Part shown: piece by piece, positions 1 to 13,262 of the stretch
Position numbering within the stretch: position 1 is the first letter of the stretch
How the letters are laid out: every line of letters starts with the position of its first letter
NCBI RefSeq assembly: GCF_001039355.2
Contig: NW_019774025.1
Span: forward strand, 201,626 to 261,625
Origin: Lingula anatina
Taxonomy: Eukaryota > Brachiopoda > Lingulata > Lingulida > Lingulidae
Direction of reading: 5' to 3'
DNA length: 60,000 bases
Made by a program: the position numbers and the translations under genes
Notes under the pieces: model-generated
Told to the model about the DNA's origin: nothing
What the model saw: the letters and a program-made list of their open reading frames with translations, nothing else
Databases searched by the model: none

Positions 1-692
1 AGCCTGCGTATCCAAGCACTCAAACACTCAAGTATAGTCGACTAAATAACATCCACTTGTAAATTATCATTTTAACCAAAATTCGAAAACGCCTCTGCTT
101 TATTTAAAGAGTAATCTACTCTTTAGTACTGATTTTGTGCCAAATGCTTTCATCAATTATCAAGTGCCATGCAATTTGCAAATATATATTGATCGTTTCT
201 GCACTACACCTCCATCAAGAAACTGTATAAACTTATCGTCTATGAATTGTCAACAGTATGCACGTAAAGGTTGGGAACCGGTATTGGTGTAAAAATATAG
301 GACAATATACACGATGTTTATCCATCAAAACCAAAGTGAAAGGAAAAAAATAATGAAAATTTCCACTTGTATATTATATGTTTTAGCACTATACAACCTT
401 GTGACTTTAGTTGTTAGGAAGCCCAAGTTGTATTTACCACGGGCGCCGTACGCTGTATGAAATTGCATACGATTTTGTGTGGGGTTTATCATTATTATAT
501 GTTGTCATATAATATTATTTTCTTTTTAAGCGTCGTGGGTGTCTACAGGCTATGGCGAATATGTTTACATTATGTAATGCAGGCAATAATCCATGTCATC
601 CAAATGACCTTGTGGTCAAGTCGGAAAATTGGTTAGTTGGTTGAAAAGTTATCAGACCTATACATCTATGTGCCCCTTTCAATCTCAGTGGA
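1..692. other. AT-rich non-coding stretch
   Basis: No reading frame with recognisable protein similarity, RNA gene or clear repeat is visible. It probably belongs to the long gene-poor region downstream of the first coding exon of the glutamate receptor gene on the minus strand, so it may be intronic. That placement is inference only. Confidence 0.4.
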
Positions 693-865
693 CAGGCCGG
701 TAGCCAGGGGGGTTCGGGGGGTTTGAAAGAACCACCCTTTTTGCTGGGAAAAGGTCCACTCTGGGTAAAATTTGACCTATGTAGGCTACTTGAGGATTTT
801 ATGGTAAAAGGTCCACTTTTTCAGAAAAACGAACCCCCCCTCTGAAATTGCTGGCTACGGGCCTG
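693..865. repeat. MITE-like inverted repeat with CAGGCC termini
   Basis: The segment begins CAGGCCGGTAGCCAG and ends CTGGCTACGGGCCTG, which are reverse complements apart from one base. G-rich (GGGGGGTTCGGGGGG) and C-rich (CGAACCCCCCC) blocks lie just inside the ends and also pair. Two internal copies of AAAGGTCCACT are present. The structure fits a short non-autonomous DNA transposon. The CAG start would suit a hAT-type element, but I see no exact 8-bp target duplication, so the superfamily is a guess. Confidence 0.6.
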
Positions 866-2699
866 AGTCGTACACCCCCACCCCCCAGCACACCTTCCTT
901 GCTGATTGAAATGTCGTCAGTGCAGTCCCCCGTGTGTCTCGAGCATCCACGTAATAAAAATAAGGAGATCGAAACACAACTTCAAATTCATGCAAATGAA
1001 GTAGACTTTTTTAAAAAATCTGCCCCCGACGCTGTCAAAATGCTGCACGATCACCTCAAGTCCGGTCCACTGGACAATGGTGGTACAATATGTGCGGGGT
1101 ATGAGCAATGCCATCTACGATACTGCTACGGCCTAGGGGCTTACGATCTGCAAAGTTTGTCAAAAAGAATTAACCTGACAAAATCGTAGAGGCTACGAAG
1201 GCCGTCAATCCGCGTGATTTGGCACCGTCACCGCCTGTATTCGGACGAAAAGGGCTATACGGGCATTATACGGGCGCTGCGAGGACACGGTGAATGCACT
1301 GACCATATGGGGGCGACGTTATTTCATTGTGTGGCTATAGTCCTACGAGACTGTAGGCCTATATATATAATCTTATCAAAACCTTAGAGCACATTCCACA
1401 TATATATATCCTTACAAAGTAAGTGCAATTATATAAAGTAAAGACTTTAAATCTATAAGCAAATTTTAGTTTGCTTCGAATTTACTCCGACACGCTTTCA
1501 AATGTGTCCTGTCATGGTATACATTACATTGTGCGTGATAGTTGGCACATTTTAAGGATCCCCCTTGTTACAGATAATTAAGATCTATTGATTTTAAATA
1601 CAAGTAAGATTGGCAAAGTACTCTCATTTCTGGGCATACTTTATGTTATCCATTTGCCAGGCAATAAAACGATTGATGACTTCTTTGGTCTTTGGGAGGT
1701 GACTTGGTGGTAATGACGTCATTATTACCCACACCTATGTGTATCGCACGTGCATGTTGTAGTCTAGTCCCCATGAGGTAAATTTGTGCGTGCTGATTGT
1801 CAATTTTCAAGGATAACGTTTTTTCCCGGTAATTGCAAAACTGTTGATTCTGGATAATTAAGCATATTAAATGTCTTCCTAGATTAAACTGAATTAAGCA
1901 CTGCGAGAAAAAGAAAGTACATTTTGCCTTGGCAAATACGCGTTTTAACAAATTTAATAAAATGGTTGTGGTATTAAATGTGTAATTAAATGTCTCATTT
2001 GTTTTCGTCGGGTAAACACTAGCTTTAACGCAGAACCACACTTCTATTATTACTTCTATTGCATTCCTTATTTTATTTGTAGCTTAACCTTCAAGATTAT
2101 TTCCAACTTTAAAAAATTGTGACCCTTTTTAGCTAAAGTTACAATTTGCCTTGCGTTAAAAAAGTGTTCATAAAAGGTACACATCAAACATGGATTATAA
2201 AACCTTACAAAACTTACGTTGTTAAAAAAATTGATTTAATACAACCACAAATGAATTGCCCCACTATAATTCTTGACACCAGTCTGGCTTCCCGAGAAAA
2301 ATTACTCGGGACATTCTGCGCAATATCCTCCATAACGTGGTATAAAGAATGTATCATTTAACTCGCTCACGACATCTCCGCGCACTCATTCGTCAATGTC
2401 TCTGTCAAAGCGTGGCAATTTGTTAGTATCATGTCTTAGATTATGTCAGCGAGGTCTAAATGATCACCATATAATATCTTTCCAAGCCATCGCAAGCAGA
2501 CTACGTCTTGACATTTTTGATTAGTGTGGTAAGTGCGTATATCAGTCGTGGGCTCATTTATTTTTCTGAACAGAGCGCCGGGGACTGCTCGAGATTGAGT
2601 GTGAGTAAAGTCGTTGGCTAAAAATCTATGGTGAATATAATGAATTCACATAGAGCATGACATTCATTTTTCCATTGCCCATTAGCACATCTCAATGGA
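866..2699. other. Non-coding stretch, nothing firm
   Basis: The part from about 900 to 1300 is richer in GC than its surroundings and holds an open frame of about 93 codons from the ATG at 911. It shows no family resemblance and no splice context that I can support. The rest is AT-rich with chance short frames only. Confidence 0.35.
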
Positions 2700-2705
2700 A
2701 CCATT

Positions 2706-3130
2706 TTTAGATACTGTACTGCAACTGTTCCTGATATTATGTCCTGTAATTGGTTATTGAAAAGCTCATCTGTTTCTAAAAATATGTCATATATGTAACA
2801 GGTTATTGAAAGGCGCATCTGTTTATGAAATTATGTCATATATGGAACAAGTTATTGAAAGACGCATCTGTTTATGAAATTATGTCATATATGTTACAGG
2901 CTATTGAAAGGCGCATCTGTTTATGAAATTTTGTCATATATGTACATGTAACAGTTTATTGAAAGGCGTATCTGTTTATGAAATTATGTCATATATGTAA
3001 CAAGTTATTGAAAGGCGCATCTGTTTATGAAATTATGTCATATATGTAACAGTTTATTGAAAGGCGCATATGTTTATGAAATTATATCATGTAACGTAAC
3101 TGTTCATTGAAAGGAGTATCTGTTTCTGAT
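2706..3130 (+). repeat. 49-bp tandem satellite array
   Basis: About eight units share the core TTATTGAAAGGCGCATCTG followed by TTTATGAAATTATGTCATATATG. Successive TATTG cores start near 2804, 2853, 2902, 2957, 3006, 3055 and 3105, giving a period of 49 bp with one 6-bp insertion (TACATG duplicated) before 2957. Outer units are more diverged than inner ones, as expected from unequal exchange. A final fragment of the same unit resumes at about 3413-3437 beyond an inserted element. No coding potential is implied. Confidence 0.85.
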
Positions 3131-3412
3131 ATTTTTACCTCCGCCAAGGAGGTTATGTTTTCACCCCTGTTTGTTTGTCTGTCTATCTGTCATCAACATA
3201 ACTCCAAAAGTTGTGGACCGATTTTGATGAAATTTTCAGTAACTGTCAGAAATGGAATAGATGATTAGTTTTTGGTGGTGATCCGGATCAATTATCAATC
3301 AATAAACAATAATAAATAATCAAAAATATCGAAAATTTAGGGGTGAAACGGCATTGGATGGAGACTTTGCTGCCTTGGCGGAGGTCTGCGCTCTCTGAGT
3401 ACTTTTCTAGTT
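3131..3412 (+). mobile_element. SINE-like dispersed repeat inserted in the satellite
   Basis: The element starts near ACCTCCGCCAAGGAGGT and ends CTTGGCGGAGGTCTGCG then CTCTCTGAGTACTTTTCTAG. Inside it carries GTTTGTTTGTCTGTCTATC and GGACCGATTTTGATGAAAT. I recognise this arrangement as a short interspersed repeat that recurs in many invertebrate genomes; the exact family name is not certain. Satellite sequence is interrupted before it and resumes with TTTGTCATGTAACAGG after it, which defines the insertion edges to within a few bases. Confidence 0.6.
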
Positions 3413-5463
3413 TGTCATGTAACAGGTTATTGAAAGGTTACAACAGAACAAGAGCTGTTCTCAATCCTTTTTATATTGCAAATGACACACTTCATATACT
3501 CAGCAATGAGGACAAGCGGAGAGATAAATCGCTAAGCTAGGGTCAGGTATACAAAAGAGGATTGGCCCCGATTCACAAAAAATATTAAGTCGTGTTCCCT
3601 GACTAAGAGCTTGATTTCCAACGTAATTAAGTTCGTAGGTCACTAAGTCCCGTTTCAGGTTAAATCTAAAATTCGGTTTGTGTCGTTTTTTTTTTTTTTC
3701 TTAGCTTCTAGTCGACAAAGCCTAGCCTCCTCGGAAGCTGCCTTAAGTTAGCAAGCTAAACTTTAACTCGGTAAATGGGAGCATATATAGACCAAAGTTT
3801 AAGTCCAACCTGACACAAGATAAATATGTAGCAGTCCCATCAAATAAAAATGTCTGTTTTATAGCAGGAGAGACTCTGCTTATGTCCCAGATCAATATCT
3901 AATGTATTCTTAAAAGTGGGCAACTGTGGATTTGTCTGAAACTGGAGTCGACCAAATTTGGGTCTAAAAGTTTTGATCAATAAGGCACCGAAATCTCGTT
4001 TGTATGTGAGCGATAACACAACAAACATTGTGACGTTCTTGCGCTTGGCACCCACTTCCGGGAAGAGCCTCGCACTTCCGGGGACAGCCTCACGAGAGCA
4101 GCTAGGCTCTGCGCGACTTTAACTCGTCTTATAATTGTCAAAACCTATTGACACAGTACGTCCCATTTGCTCTTTTTGAGCTTATCCACAGGGAACAAAA
4201 ATAAAAAAAAAACATTACTCCCGAAGAAGAAAGCCATGACGGCCGCTGTTACAGTGCATCGTGCAGTGTTGAGTAGACAGCCCAAACGTTGCGCTTTCAT
4301 GTGAAGTGACGAAATCTCGTAGAATCCCGCAAATTTCAAATACCATTTCTGTGGGTCTTGTTACGTGGCCTCCGATTAATACACCACGTTTATTCTCTAA
4401 AAGTAAAATTCATCTACATATTATGGGAGTTTGCCACTTGTGAACTAGCCTTGAAACTGCCATATTTTAAAAACCATAGTCTTGTCGGGAAATGTACCTC
4501 GAATCTTTTGTTCAGAGGATCAAGAACTCTGCCAAATCATTCAATGCAATGCAGCACGTTGTACTTGACCACTAGAATGCAGTCAAGTGTGAAGAAAAAA
4601 ATAAAATTGCTCGGATTTGATGACTCACAATCACGAATGATTCCTGATTAGTTTTGGTGAGCCAAGAAATACAGGCTGCTGTTGTGTATTAGTACAATTA
4701 ATGTCATGCACTTTTCAACTTAAATTGCGTGGCTCTTTGTATTCTTTTTAATCGTACTTTCCCACACGCAAAAGTGAAACTTAAAAACCGGTTCCTTAGC
4801 AAAATGTGCTGCAGTTACGTGAGGATCACATACCCCCGTTAATGAACCTTCAAATAAATGAAAAATTTTATCGGTCGTGTACACAAAGAGTACGCTCTAA
4901 ACCATCAGATTGTCACAGAGTCAAGAACTGTGCCTACTTTTGACAATAGTCAGTCTGCTCAACTTTATGAGATCCCATTATCATTGGTATCTTGTGTCAT
5001 TTTGAACAAGCTTGTATTTCAAACAGATCATATTATTGTAAAACATGATTTGATTTCTGAGTTGCCGTAGAAGTCTGCCAATCATTCTTTGTAAAAATAA
5101 AAAATGACAGAGACAAGCTGAATTACCTATTTACCTGCAAACCACAGAGAAAACTAAGACATAGACAGTCAAATTTTATTATACCAAAATTCAGAACCGA
5201 AGGTTTTAAAAACACCTTATCCCCTTTTCCTTATCAAACTATGTTTTATTTTGTCTCGTCCTGGTCTTAAATGTATATCTTTTTATATTCCCTTTGCTTT
5301 TATCAATCTTTTCAATCTTTTAGATGTTTGTGCTTTATTTTAACTTTGGTCATTTTGGTCTTTTGTATATCTTTCATTTTATGTAAATGTTTCAAGTCCT
5401 AATTTTAATTCTAATGCAATTTATGGACAACTTCAACCCTCTGGTTGCTGTGCATTAATTAAC

Positions 5464-5505
<42 letters not shown>
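5464..5505. repeat. (ATT)n microsatellite
   Basis: About fourteen uninterrupted ATT units, followed by a shorter inverted AATAATAATA stretch. Confidence 0.95.
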
Positions 5506-5507
<2 letters not shown>

Positions 5508-6172
5508 AAAAATAATAATAAGCTGTCGAGTTGCACAAAATTCCAGACTGTATATTCTAACCCACTTCTTTATTGGGTTTCTTGGAAAATACAGTTAAAC
5601 CCCATTGCCCAATCCGATTTCCTGCTTGTATATCTCCAATTTGCAGGAACTAAGTATGATTTAATTTGAGTAAGATCTCACCGTATTAAAAAAAAACAGA
5701 TTGCATTTATAACTCATGATCCATCGCTCTTGTTCATGAACTTTTTTTTGTCTTTATCAATACCGTTGCCTCTAACTTTAGGTCTTTAATACGTCATAAA
5801 AAATAATAATAAAGAAAACTAATATTCTGAATGAATATAATACGATATCTACTAAATATGTTATCAATATCTTCTTGTTGTCAATGAAGTCTTTAAAACA
5901 GTTTTAAAATTGCCATTGTGCTTCCACTATGAACAGCCATAAATTTACATCATACAATTAACAGCATTATGTGTTACCGTTTATTGTACATTTATCTGTG
6001 GCATGAGAAATATCTTTAAATTCAAATGGGCAACGTGAATGACGTGGACACTAATCATAAAGTAATATCTCATTCTTTAGATGCCGTTTTTTGACTATTT
6101 GAAAACTTCCGCTAACAAGTCTATAACGTGTCTATGGAAAGGTAGTCTACATAACTTCAAAATGACATCTAT

Positions 6173-6294
<122 letters not shown>

Positions 6295-9200
6295 AATATC
6301 GCGGTATGGAGTCAAAGTGACGCCGCGTCGACACACCTCACTTCAATCGCTTCCATTGCTTCAATCAGCTCACAGTTTTCTATTAGGAAGTGCAAACTTC
6401 ATACATACTGCGGGATATCCACACAGTCGTATACGAGCAGGACATAGTCATAAATCCCGGCCTATACAGACTATTTCCTGTCCAAGATGAATGCGTTTGC
6501 ATGTAATGAATTCAAGTCACTTTGATCTGTCTTTCTTCTATGTCAAAAGTTAAAGGTGTCTTACTTCTCAGACGGCAATGAGTTATTGAGATTCCTTGTA
6601 CAAATTCAATCCGCAACATGTAAATAATTTGTTTATTATATTTTACTATTGTTATTTAACACAAACAATAACTTCAAATGTGGAGGTACAATAACATTTT
6701 TGCTTTTCTAATTGAATGAAGGGGCTTTATGAAAATATGTCAAATTACATACAGTAGACACTTTTTATATGTTTTGCAGTTGTTTTTTTTTGTTTTTTTT
6801 TTTTATCTATTTTACCAGGATTAGTTTGGTTGAAGCTTGTTATAAATGGATTAAGCGGAACTGATTCTATTATAATAATTAAGGGTTGATTTGGGTCTTC
6901 ACTTCCAGGTTCGATTCATGAAAAATTGATACGCATAAGCTGAGATAACAAAAAAGCACTATGTCATGCTTCCTAGATGAGTCCGTGAAACTGCGAACGC
7001 GACTGAAAATGGAAGAGATGATCAAAGACCTGTTTCACAATTATAAAACTTTACCTTGAGATTTTTTTCTTAAGCTTAAGACTAAAACTTATGTCTCTTC
7101 TGACCCAAGATAAAGCAGTGTCAGTAGGGCTTACAATAACATGTAATAAGGCGCTTGCATTAAAAAATGGAGAGTAACATTTGCTATTGTATCAGACCAA
7201 TATGTACAAAACCAAACACGCTCTCTCAATTAGTGATCCTGTGCCATCACAACCAAGTGATATTTATATACCTCGCAAACACTAGATGCTCTGAGAGGAA
7301 TTTCACTGGTGGTTGTTCTAGACTTGCATTCACGTTCGTTGTCAGTCATGCTATATGCAAACTAGTGTCATCATTCCCAACATTGCCAATGGATTTTAAA
7401 AATTCCCTAAATCTGTTGTGTTACGATGCAACATAAAATCAAATGAATTGATTTATACACAAAAACAAGGTAAACAATGAAAAATAACCAAAGTTCATAG
7501 TGTTTCGGAGAAATTATTAGATAAAATCAAACACAATGCAATCATTGTTCATCATGCATTTGAAATCGATGCAAAGGGCATGGAAAAATAAAGCAATGAT
7601 TTATAAAGAATTGCGAATAAATACGAAGAGTTGTAATATTATAGTTCAAAAGTATGGCTTTATGTACATTTGTTGATAAGGTAAAACAAAATTTCGGATA
7701 TTTCGATGGTAATTGGAATATCAATTACGTCAAATTAATGCGCCACAGGTCTGCTTTTGTTTTGTCAACTTATGTGTTTAATAGTCAACTTCTTAAAGCT
7801 TATCTACAAGGTTAAGCCGTGCTCAGCCATTTAATCTTATTGCACGTAGGATTTCTAGTGCAGAAATATCGCCTGCAGCTTTTCCCGATACTAATTGGAT
7901 GAACTCTCATCACGAATCGAAACTGATTCAAAGCATCGTCTTTATATAGGTTATATAGCGTTACATAAGGCTTTCAAGGCCTTTTTACTGCCGTAAACCA
8001 TTTGAATTGACTTGGGATTAAATGTTATTAAAAACTAAAATGTTTCTTAGGCATTTGGGAAATCAAGTTATCAGGGCTTACATGGAGTGACCATAAGTAC
8101 TATTAGTAGATTTCTTTTCCATTGCGTTTTGTAGTATTCCTGTACAGCGGCACAATGCTTCAAGAATCGTTTTCACATTGGTTTTCATAAAAATATGTAA
8201 AACTTCCATCTTCTATGGGAACTAATCATGGTTTAAGTTGATTTGCACCTCATTGTATTCCAAAAATATTTTGCTTTAATGGCACATGATATATCCTAAA
8301 AACCTTAAATTGTGGAACAGCCGTGCTGGCAAAATTTAATGTAAAAGAATGTCCAATCATATCTTATTAATCACTTTCACATTTTAAAAGTGATTTTGTG
8401 CACGTGACTACTTGTCAAAATATGCACAGTACCCCTAACTCTGGGTTCTGTAGGAAAAGTTCCAATAAGAAAGATCCTCTTTACGTTCAATAAAGATTGA
8501 TTATTCCACTTAATTTATATTAGTAATCTATCGTTGCATAAGGTGTTAAAACTCTGAGCTGATTTATTTTTAAAGTTTAATCCAGATTTCTCATGAACTT
8601 AAAAACTTAAACACTGCACGGGTCTACATTCAAATATTAAACACTGGAATCACCGTGACGAACTCGCCCTTGTACACAACTAATTGAGTCCCCCAAGAAC
8701 CTTGCTCAAGAAATTAGTCATGCAAAACACAGATTTGGAGGAAAACACTATCACAAACATTAGGAGGCGGGTGCACTCATCTTATTATGCAAACACGCGT
8801 TTCCATTTTTTTAATATTAATATTTCAAGAATATTATCGGTTTTATTTTTCCTTGATGTGTTCGGTTGCGTTACCCTTCCATCCAGTTGATGGATCCGTC
8901 ATTCCATTAGCGTTCTTCATTCCAGTTTCATTATTTCTAGTGCGTAATTTATGAGTTTGACCGTGTAGAACGAGTGGTTCAAAACCACACGAACTGCAAG
9001 CATGTATTTGTTGCTTGCCAAATCGTGAAATACAAGCGCGCCCAACTCTCCGGCCAACTCGTATCTTTCTTTTTGCAGAGCTAGAAAGTATTGAAAGGAT
9101 GCACTTTCTTTAGAATCAGCACTCTCTTCATTTCCGACAAGACTGAAGATAGCATCTCAACCTATCGCACTATTTTTTGAAGAGTGACACGCTCTTGTAA

Positions 9201-10386
9201 TGCGATGTGAAACACGAACAGCTCCTATTGAAAATTAAAAGTGCCGCAGATCGCATCTTCCCAGTGGATCATTGGATGTCCTAAAAGACGTCTTGGTTGG
9301 GTCCCTCTTAAAAGAGGCCCTACTGAGCGGGGTTTTTTTTCACATTGAGAGAAGAAGGAAGGAAGGAACAATCGTTATTATCATGCAGTGTCATCATTTG
9401 CTAACAAAAAACATTTAACAAAATAGGCCGGTATGTTTAAGATAAAATAATGGTCAAGTTACTTTAAGCATTTGTGACGTCTTGTTTGACATACATGTAT
9501 GTGACATATGTTCAGAAAGGGGCAAAATTCAGAGCTTGCCATGGATGCTATTTCCCCTGTTGAAAACTGTCTGATATCTGATAAATAACTAGTTTTAGCT
9601 GATAGACCCTTTGGACGTCGATTTAGCATTTGAAAAATTTATATAGACCAAAACTGATTTGCCAACTCGATTTATTTGCCTATAATCTCCTAACTTTGTC
9701 TATCGATTCCCTTCGGTTTCAGTAGTAATTCTTTATCTTCAACCGTGGTAAATAATGGCTCTTCCCATACTAAGCACAATGTGGTTGGCATCATTATCAA
9801 ACACTGCCTTCCCGGTCTTAAATTCGCTATTATTTAAATAAAAGATAAACCTACGAGTCGAGCACAAGTGCAATAACCCTCTGCGTAAGTGTTGTCTTGG
9901 ATAAACGCATTTGGGTTTCCCTGACGTCGTGTCTCTATTCTGGAATACCCTGCTTAGTACTTATTATAACTGCTCCCTTGATTAAAACAATACACATATT
10001 ACATTTCGCGAGTTGAAGTGAGTTGAAACAATCTGTGTTCATTGTTACCTCTGCACAACGCACTGACGTCACATTAATACTCAAAAATCTCAACTGAACA
10101 TAAATCTCAAGGAAACGTGGGAGCATTTTGGGCAACAACTATTAATACATGTAGTAGCGATCATTGATTTGAGAGTTGGTGCTATGCACAAATGGAATTA
10201 ATTCTTTACTGAATAGAAAGTCTTGAAAACTTGATTCGTGCATTGCGTTCTGGGATTACAATGTATGCTATCTGTATTGTGCTCCAAAAAGACGTAACAG
10301 AATTCAGAACCGTTTTTGTGTCAGAAGCAATGACCGTGTATTGGACAATTTTATGGGAAAATATTTGAAAATGAAAATTCAGACCT

Positions 10387-10409
10387 TTTTTTTTTTTTTT
10401 TTTTTTTTT
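10387..10409. repeat. Poly-T tract
   Basis: An uninterrupted run of more than 20 T, with no adjacent recognisable retroposon body. Confidence 0.8.
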
Positions 10410-10701
10410 GCATCCACTATATAGACAAACAGCCGAATGCATGGTCTGTGTGGATATGTTGCCCTGCTTTTACATGTGTAATTTGATATCACAATGTCCC
10501 TAAATGACGCACTATTCGCCTTGTCATTTTTAACAAATAATGAAAAGAGCTACTATTTCACTTGGTTTTCGTGGAACACATCTGAACATAGTCTGATATA
10601 AGATATGACACAAAGCATTCTTTTTGCCTATTCACGCTACCGTGACATTTAATTGGGGCTTTTCTATCACTCCAAAATAGCATGAGAGTGAGAGCGAGAT
10701 C

Positions 10702-10728
<27 letters not shown>
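10702..10728. repeat. (GA)n microsatellite
   Basis: About thirteen AG units. Confidence 0.9.
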
Positions 10729-10732
<4 letters not shown>

Positions 10733-11711
10733 AGAGGATTGTTAAGACGACTGGGGCAGATCATATGATCGGCTGCGATGTGTAAATGTCAAGGCTTATC
10801 AAATGTACAGTTCTTCTATATCTACGGCAATAACACATAACGCAGATGAAAGCCATGCTTTAATCAAAGCAACGTGCCTTTTGAAATGTCACTAGATAAT
10901 CGGTTGTAGATAAACCGTAGATTGTTCACGTCTCTCTTGTTCATAGGAAATAGTAAAAATGACCTATAGTATATGCTGAATTCATTCAAGGCGGTATACA
11001 ATTTAAAACGGTCTGTTTTGTTCTCAATCTCTATGGAAGAAATCCGAAAACAAAAGTCTCAAATGACAAATGCATGTCACAAAGTAATTTGGGGACATTC
11101 CACTTTTCATTAAAAGCTCTGAAGCTTTTCGTGACAATGTTAGCTCGCTGAGACAAAAAAAAATGTCGTGATTCCACTGCTACTAGATTATCTGTCTCAA
11201 GAGACACAAAAAAATGCGCACCTGACTCCCGTCTTGAAAGATGCATTCGTATTCAGTATTAAAGATGCCCTCTTTTAATCTCACCAATTTCTTTGTAGTT
11301 CCGGATATTGCTACGTCCGACACTAAACGATCAAATAGAATTGAAGAGTTCTCATGTAGCTGCAATGCATAATTCATCGTCTACTTCATCAGCTCTACCT
11401 AATAGGCAACACCACGGTAATGGGGAAAACGGAAAATCAGTGCGTTCGTCGCGTCCCCTTTGGAAGATTACGCGGAATTAGATTATTGAGTCGAGCAATT
11501 ACAGTGACTAAAAGCTCTCGCTAATTGCTGGCGGATTAGGCATACAAATGCGACAAAAACTGGCAAACGTCTTATGTCCCTTGCCGCGTGCACAGGCAAA
11601 TTACTGGGATTGACTGCCAGTTAAGAACTGAAGGTCGGTTTCAAAACAAAGTGTGCTCAAACAGGCGTCATAATCAACGGGTTTCGTAAGTCTGGCTGGT
11701 ACCAAGCTCCA

Positions 11712-11713
<2 letters not shown>

Positions 11714-11764
<51 letters not shown>
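11714..11764. repeat. (TA)n microsatellite
   Basis: About 25 uninterrupted AT units. The Tyr-Ile repeat frames across it on the minus strand are artefacts of the repeat. Confidence 0.95.
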
Positions 11765-11766
<2 letters not shown>

Positions 11767-12737
11767 AAAAAGGCATATATCTTAAAGCATTTTCCGTAAA
11801 ACGGATGGCACGTTGGCGACCTTTGTCCACAAATAACACACACCAAAAAGGTAAAAAATATATGATTAATTTATTATTTGAAAAAACATCCAAGAATTGG
11901 TTTTCAAGAAGTAGTTCAGTGGACGCAGATTCTTTGTTGATTCAGAAACCAGGAGAAAAAAGAAGAAGAGCTAACAACAAACTGTTTGTCGTTATGCGCT
12001 GCTTCATTCCAATGTTAAAAGCTGTAACGATTGTTCCGGTACAAAAAGCTGACGGTGCCAAAATGTGTTTTAACTCAAGCATTAATGACTTAGCAAAGAG
12101 CGACACAAAAGTTATGTTACAAACTGTTATCATCGATAGTATTAATTTATTAAGACACAATGTGTTAAATGGCAAGATTGAAGGGTTAATAAAATATGGC
12201 ATCCGCAGGTTGGCAATGTAAAAGACTAACTGATGTTAACGGCTACAGTAACGAACAGCAAATTAAGGGTGAGGGCAGCACACTTTTTGGCCATTCCTGA
12301 ATTTCATTTCAACCATTCAAATACCTTGGTGACACTGCAGTATAAACAGTAAGGTAAAATTAAGTTTGGTATTTAGAATAAAAATTCAATGGAGGAGTAT
12401 GGAAACGAAGTCCGGAGATGATTAGTTATGTTTTTAGGATAGTTATAATTTTGGATTCAGATTTGTAGGCTTTGCGTGGGTTGGTTTGGTACGGTACATG
12501 AAGATTTAATGTCCATGTTACATGTTCACCCACTTCTGCTACTTGCACTAGGCTGTACATGTTTTCACATGGAAAGACATATTTAATTGGTAACTATACC
12601 CAATACGATAGAGCAAAGGAGCTCATTGCATGTAAAAGTTTAAGATCAATCACAGTTGTTCTGCAATCCGATAAAACAATACAAACTACAAAAAAAATGT
12701 CTGAAACAAAACAAAGAGTTTCGCTTTCTCCACTTAC

Positions 12738-13262
12738 CTTGAACAATCTTAGAATATTGGCTACCATGACAGATACGGAACTGGACGCCGCTCCAATGAC
12801 TCCGGCAACAGGCCTTGACTTCACGTACTTACGAAGGCGTCCGTCTTTGCACTGGTAATTCCCCTCGTCGAAGTTGTTAAACTGAGCCCGTATAAAATCC
12901 ATGGACTGCTCGAGGGCGTAACTGTCCCTAGAACAAGTGTCCAAGATGTGGACGCCGAGGGTTATGTTTGGTAGTATACTGTCATCATTGTTGATTTTAT
13001 CGACTGCGTACAGCATTGCCTCCATCCGTTGTATGCCTTTTTCTTCTTTCACTTTGCCACAGTTTTTCCCCACAGGGCCTTTCTCGTGCATGGGGAACAG
13101 CCCCCCGAAGATGATGTCTCCGGGTAGTTTCAGCTTCTTTTCTCCTTCATTTCGCGAGTGTCCCCCGCTCTCTCCTATACCGGATGTGTGCACGGTGGTC
13201 GTGAGTACTAGGATGCACCAGTGTAAAACATGCCCAACCAACAACACCTTGTTTGTTGACAT
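12738..13262 (-). CDS. Group III metabotropic glutamate receptor, first coding exon (partial gene)
   Basis: This exon encodes 175 codons from ATG at 13262 to a GTAAGT donor that follows the Lys codon at 12738 (phase 0). Residues 1-28 form a hydrophobic signal peptide. The remainder is the start of the extracellular ligand-binding Venus-flytrap lobe, with GDIIFGGLFPMHEKG, GIQRMEAMLYAVDKINND, LPNITLGVHILDTCSRD and SSSVSVMVANILRLFK. The stretch LPNITLG...ILDTCSRD...ALEQS and the ending VANILRLFK fit the GRM4/6/7/8 group better than groups I or II. The known family is a class C GPCR that acts as a dimer and senses glutamate, usually presynaptically through Gi/o. The rest of the gene must lie at lower coordinates outside the window, so the following intron exceeds 12.7 kb. 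Subtype cannot be decided from one exon. Confidence 0.9.

Noticed and set aside
848-1189. Plus-strand open frame of 113 codons beside the CAGGCC MITE
   Set aside because: It starts inside the MITE, shows no recognisable motif, and has no splice or promoter context. The frame from ATG 911 could be a remnant, but there is nothing to support a function.
1646-2041. Minus-strand frame of 131 codons
   Set aside because: AT-rich, rich in Asn/Thr/Phe/Leu without pattern, no family resemblance. It looks like chance.
2706-3130. CRISPR-like array
   Set aside because: Units are contiguous 49-bp tandem repeats with no unique spacers, in a eukaryotic genome.
11805-12221. Plus-strand frame of 138 codons
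   Set aside because: Length is suggestive, but there is no recognisable domain, the opposite strand is open as well, and it begins next to a TA microsatellite.
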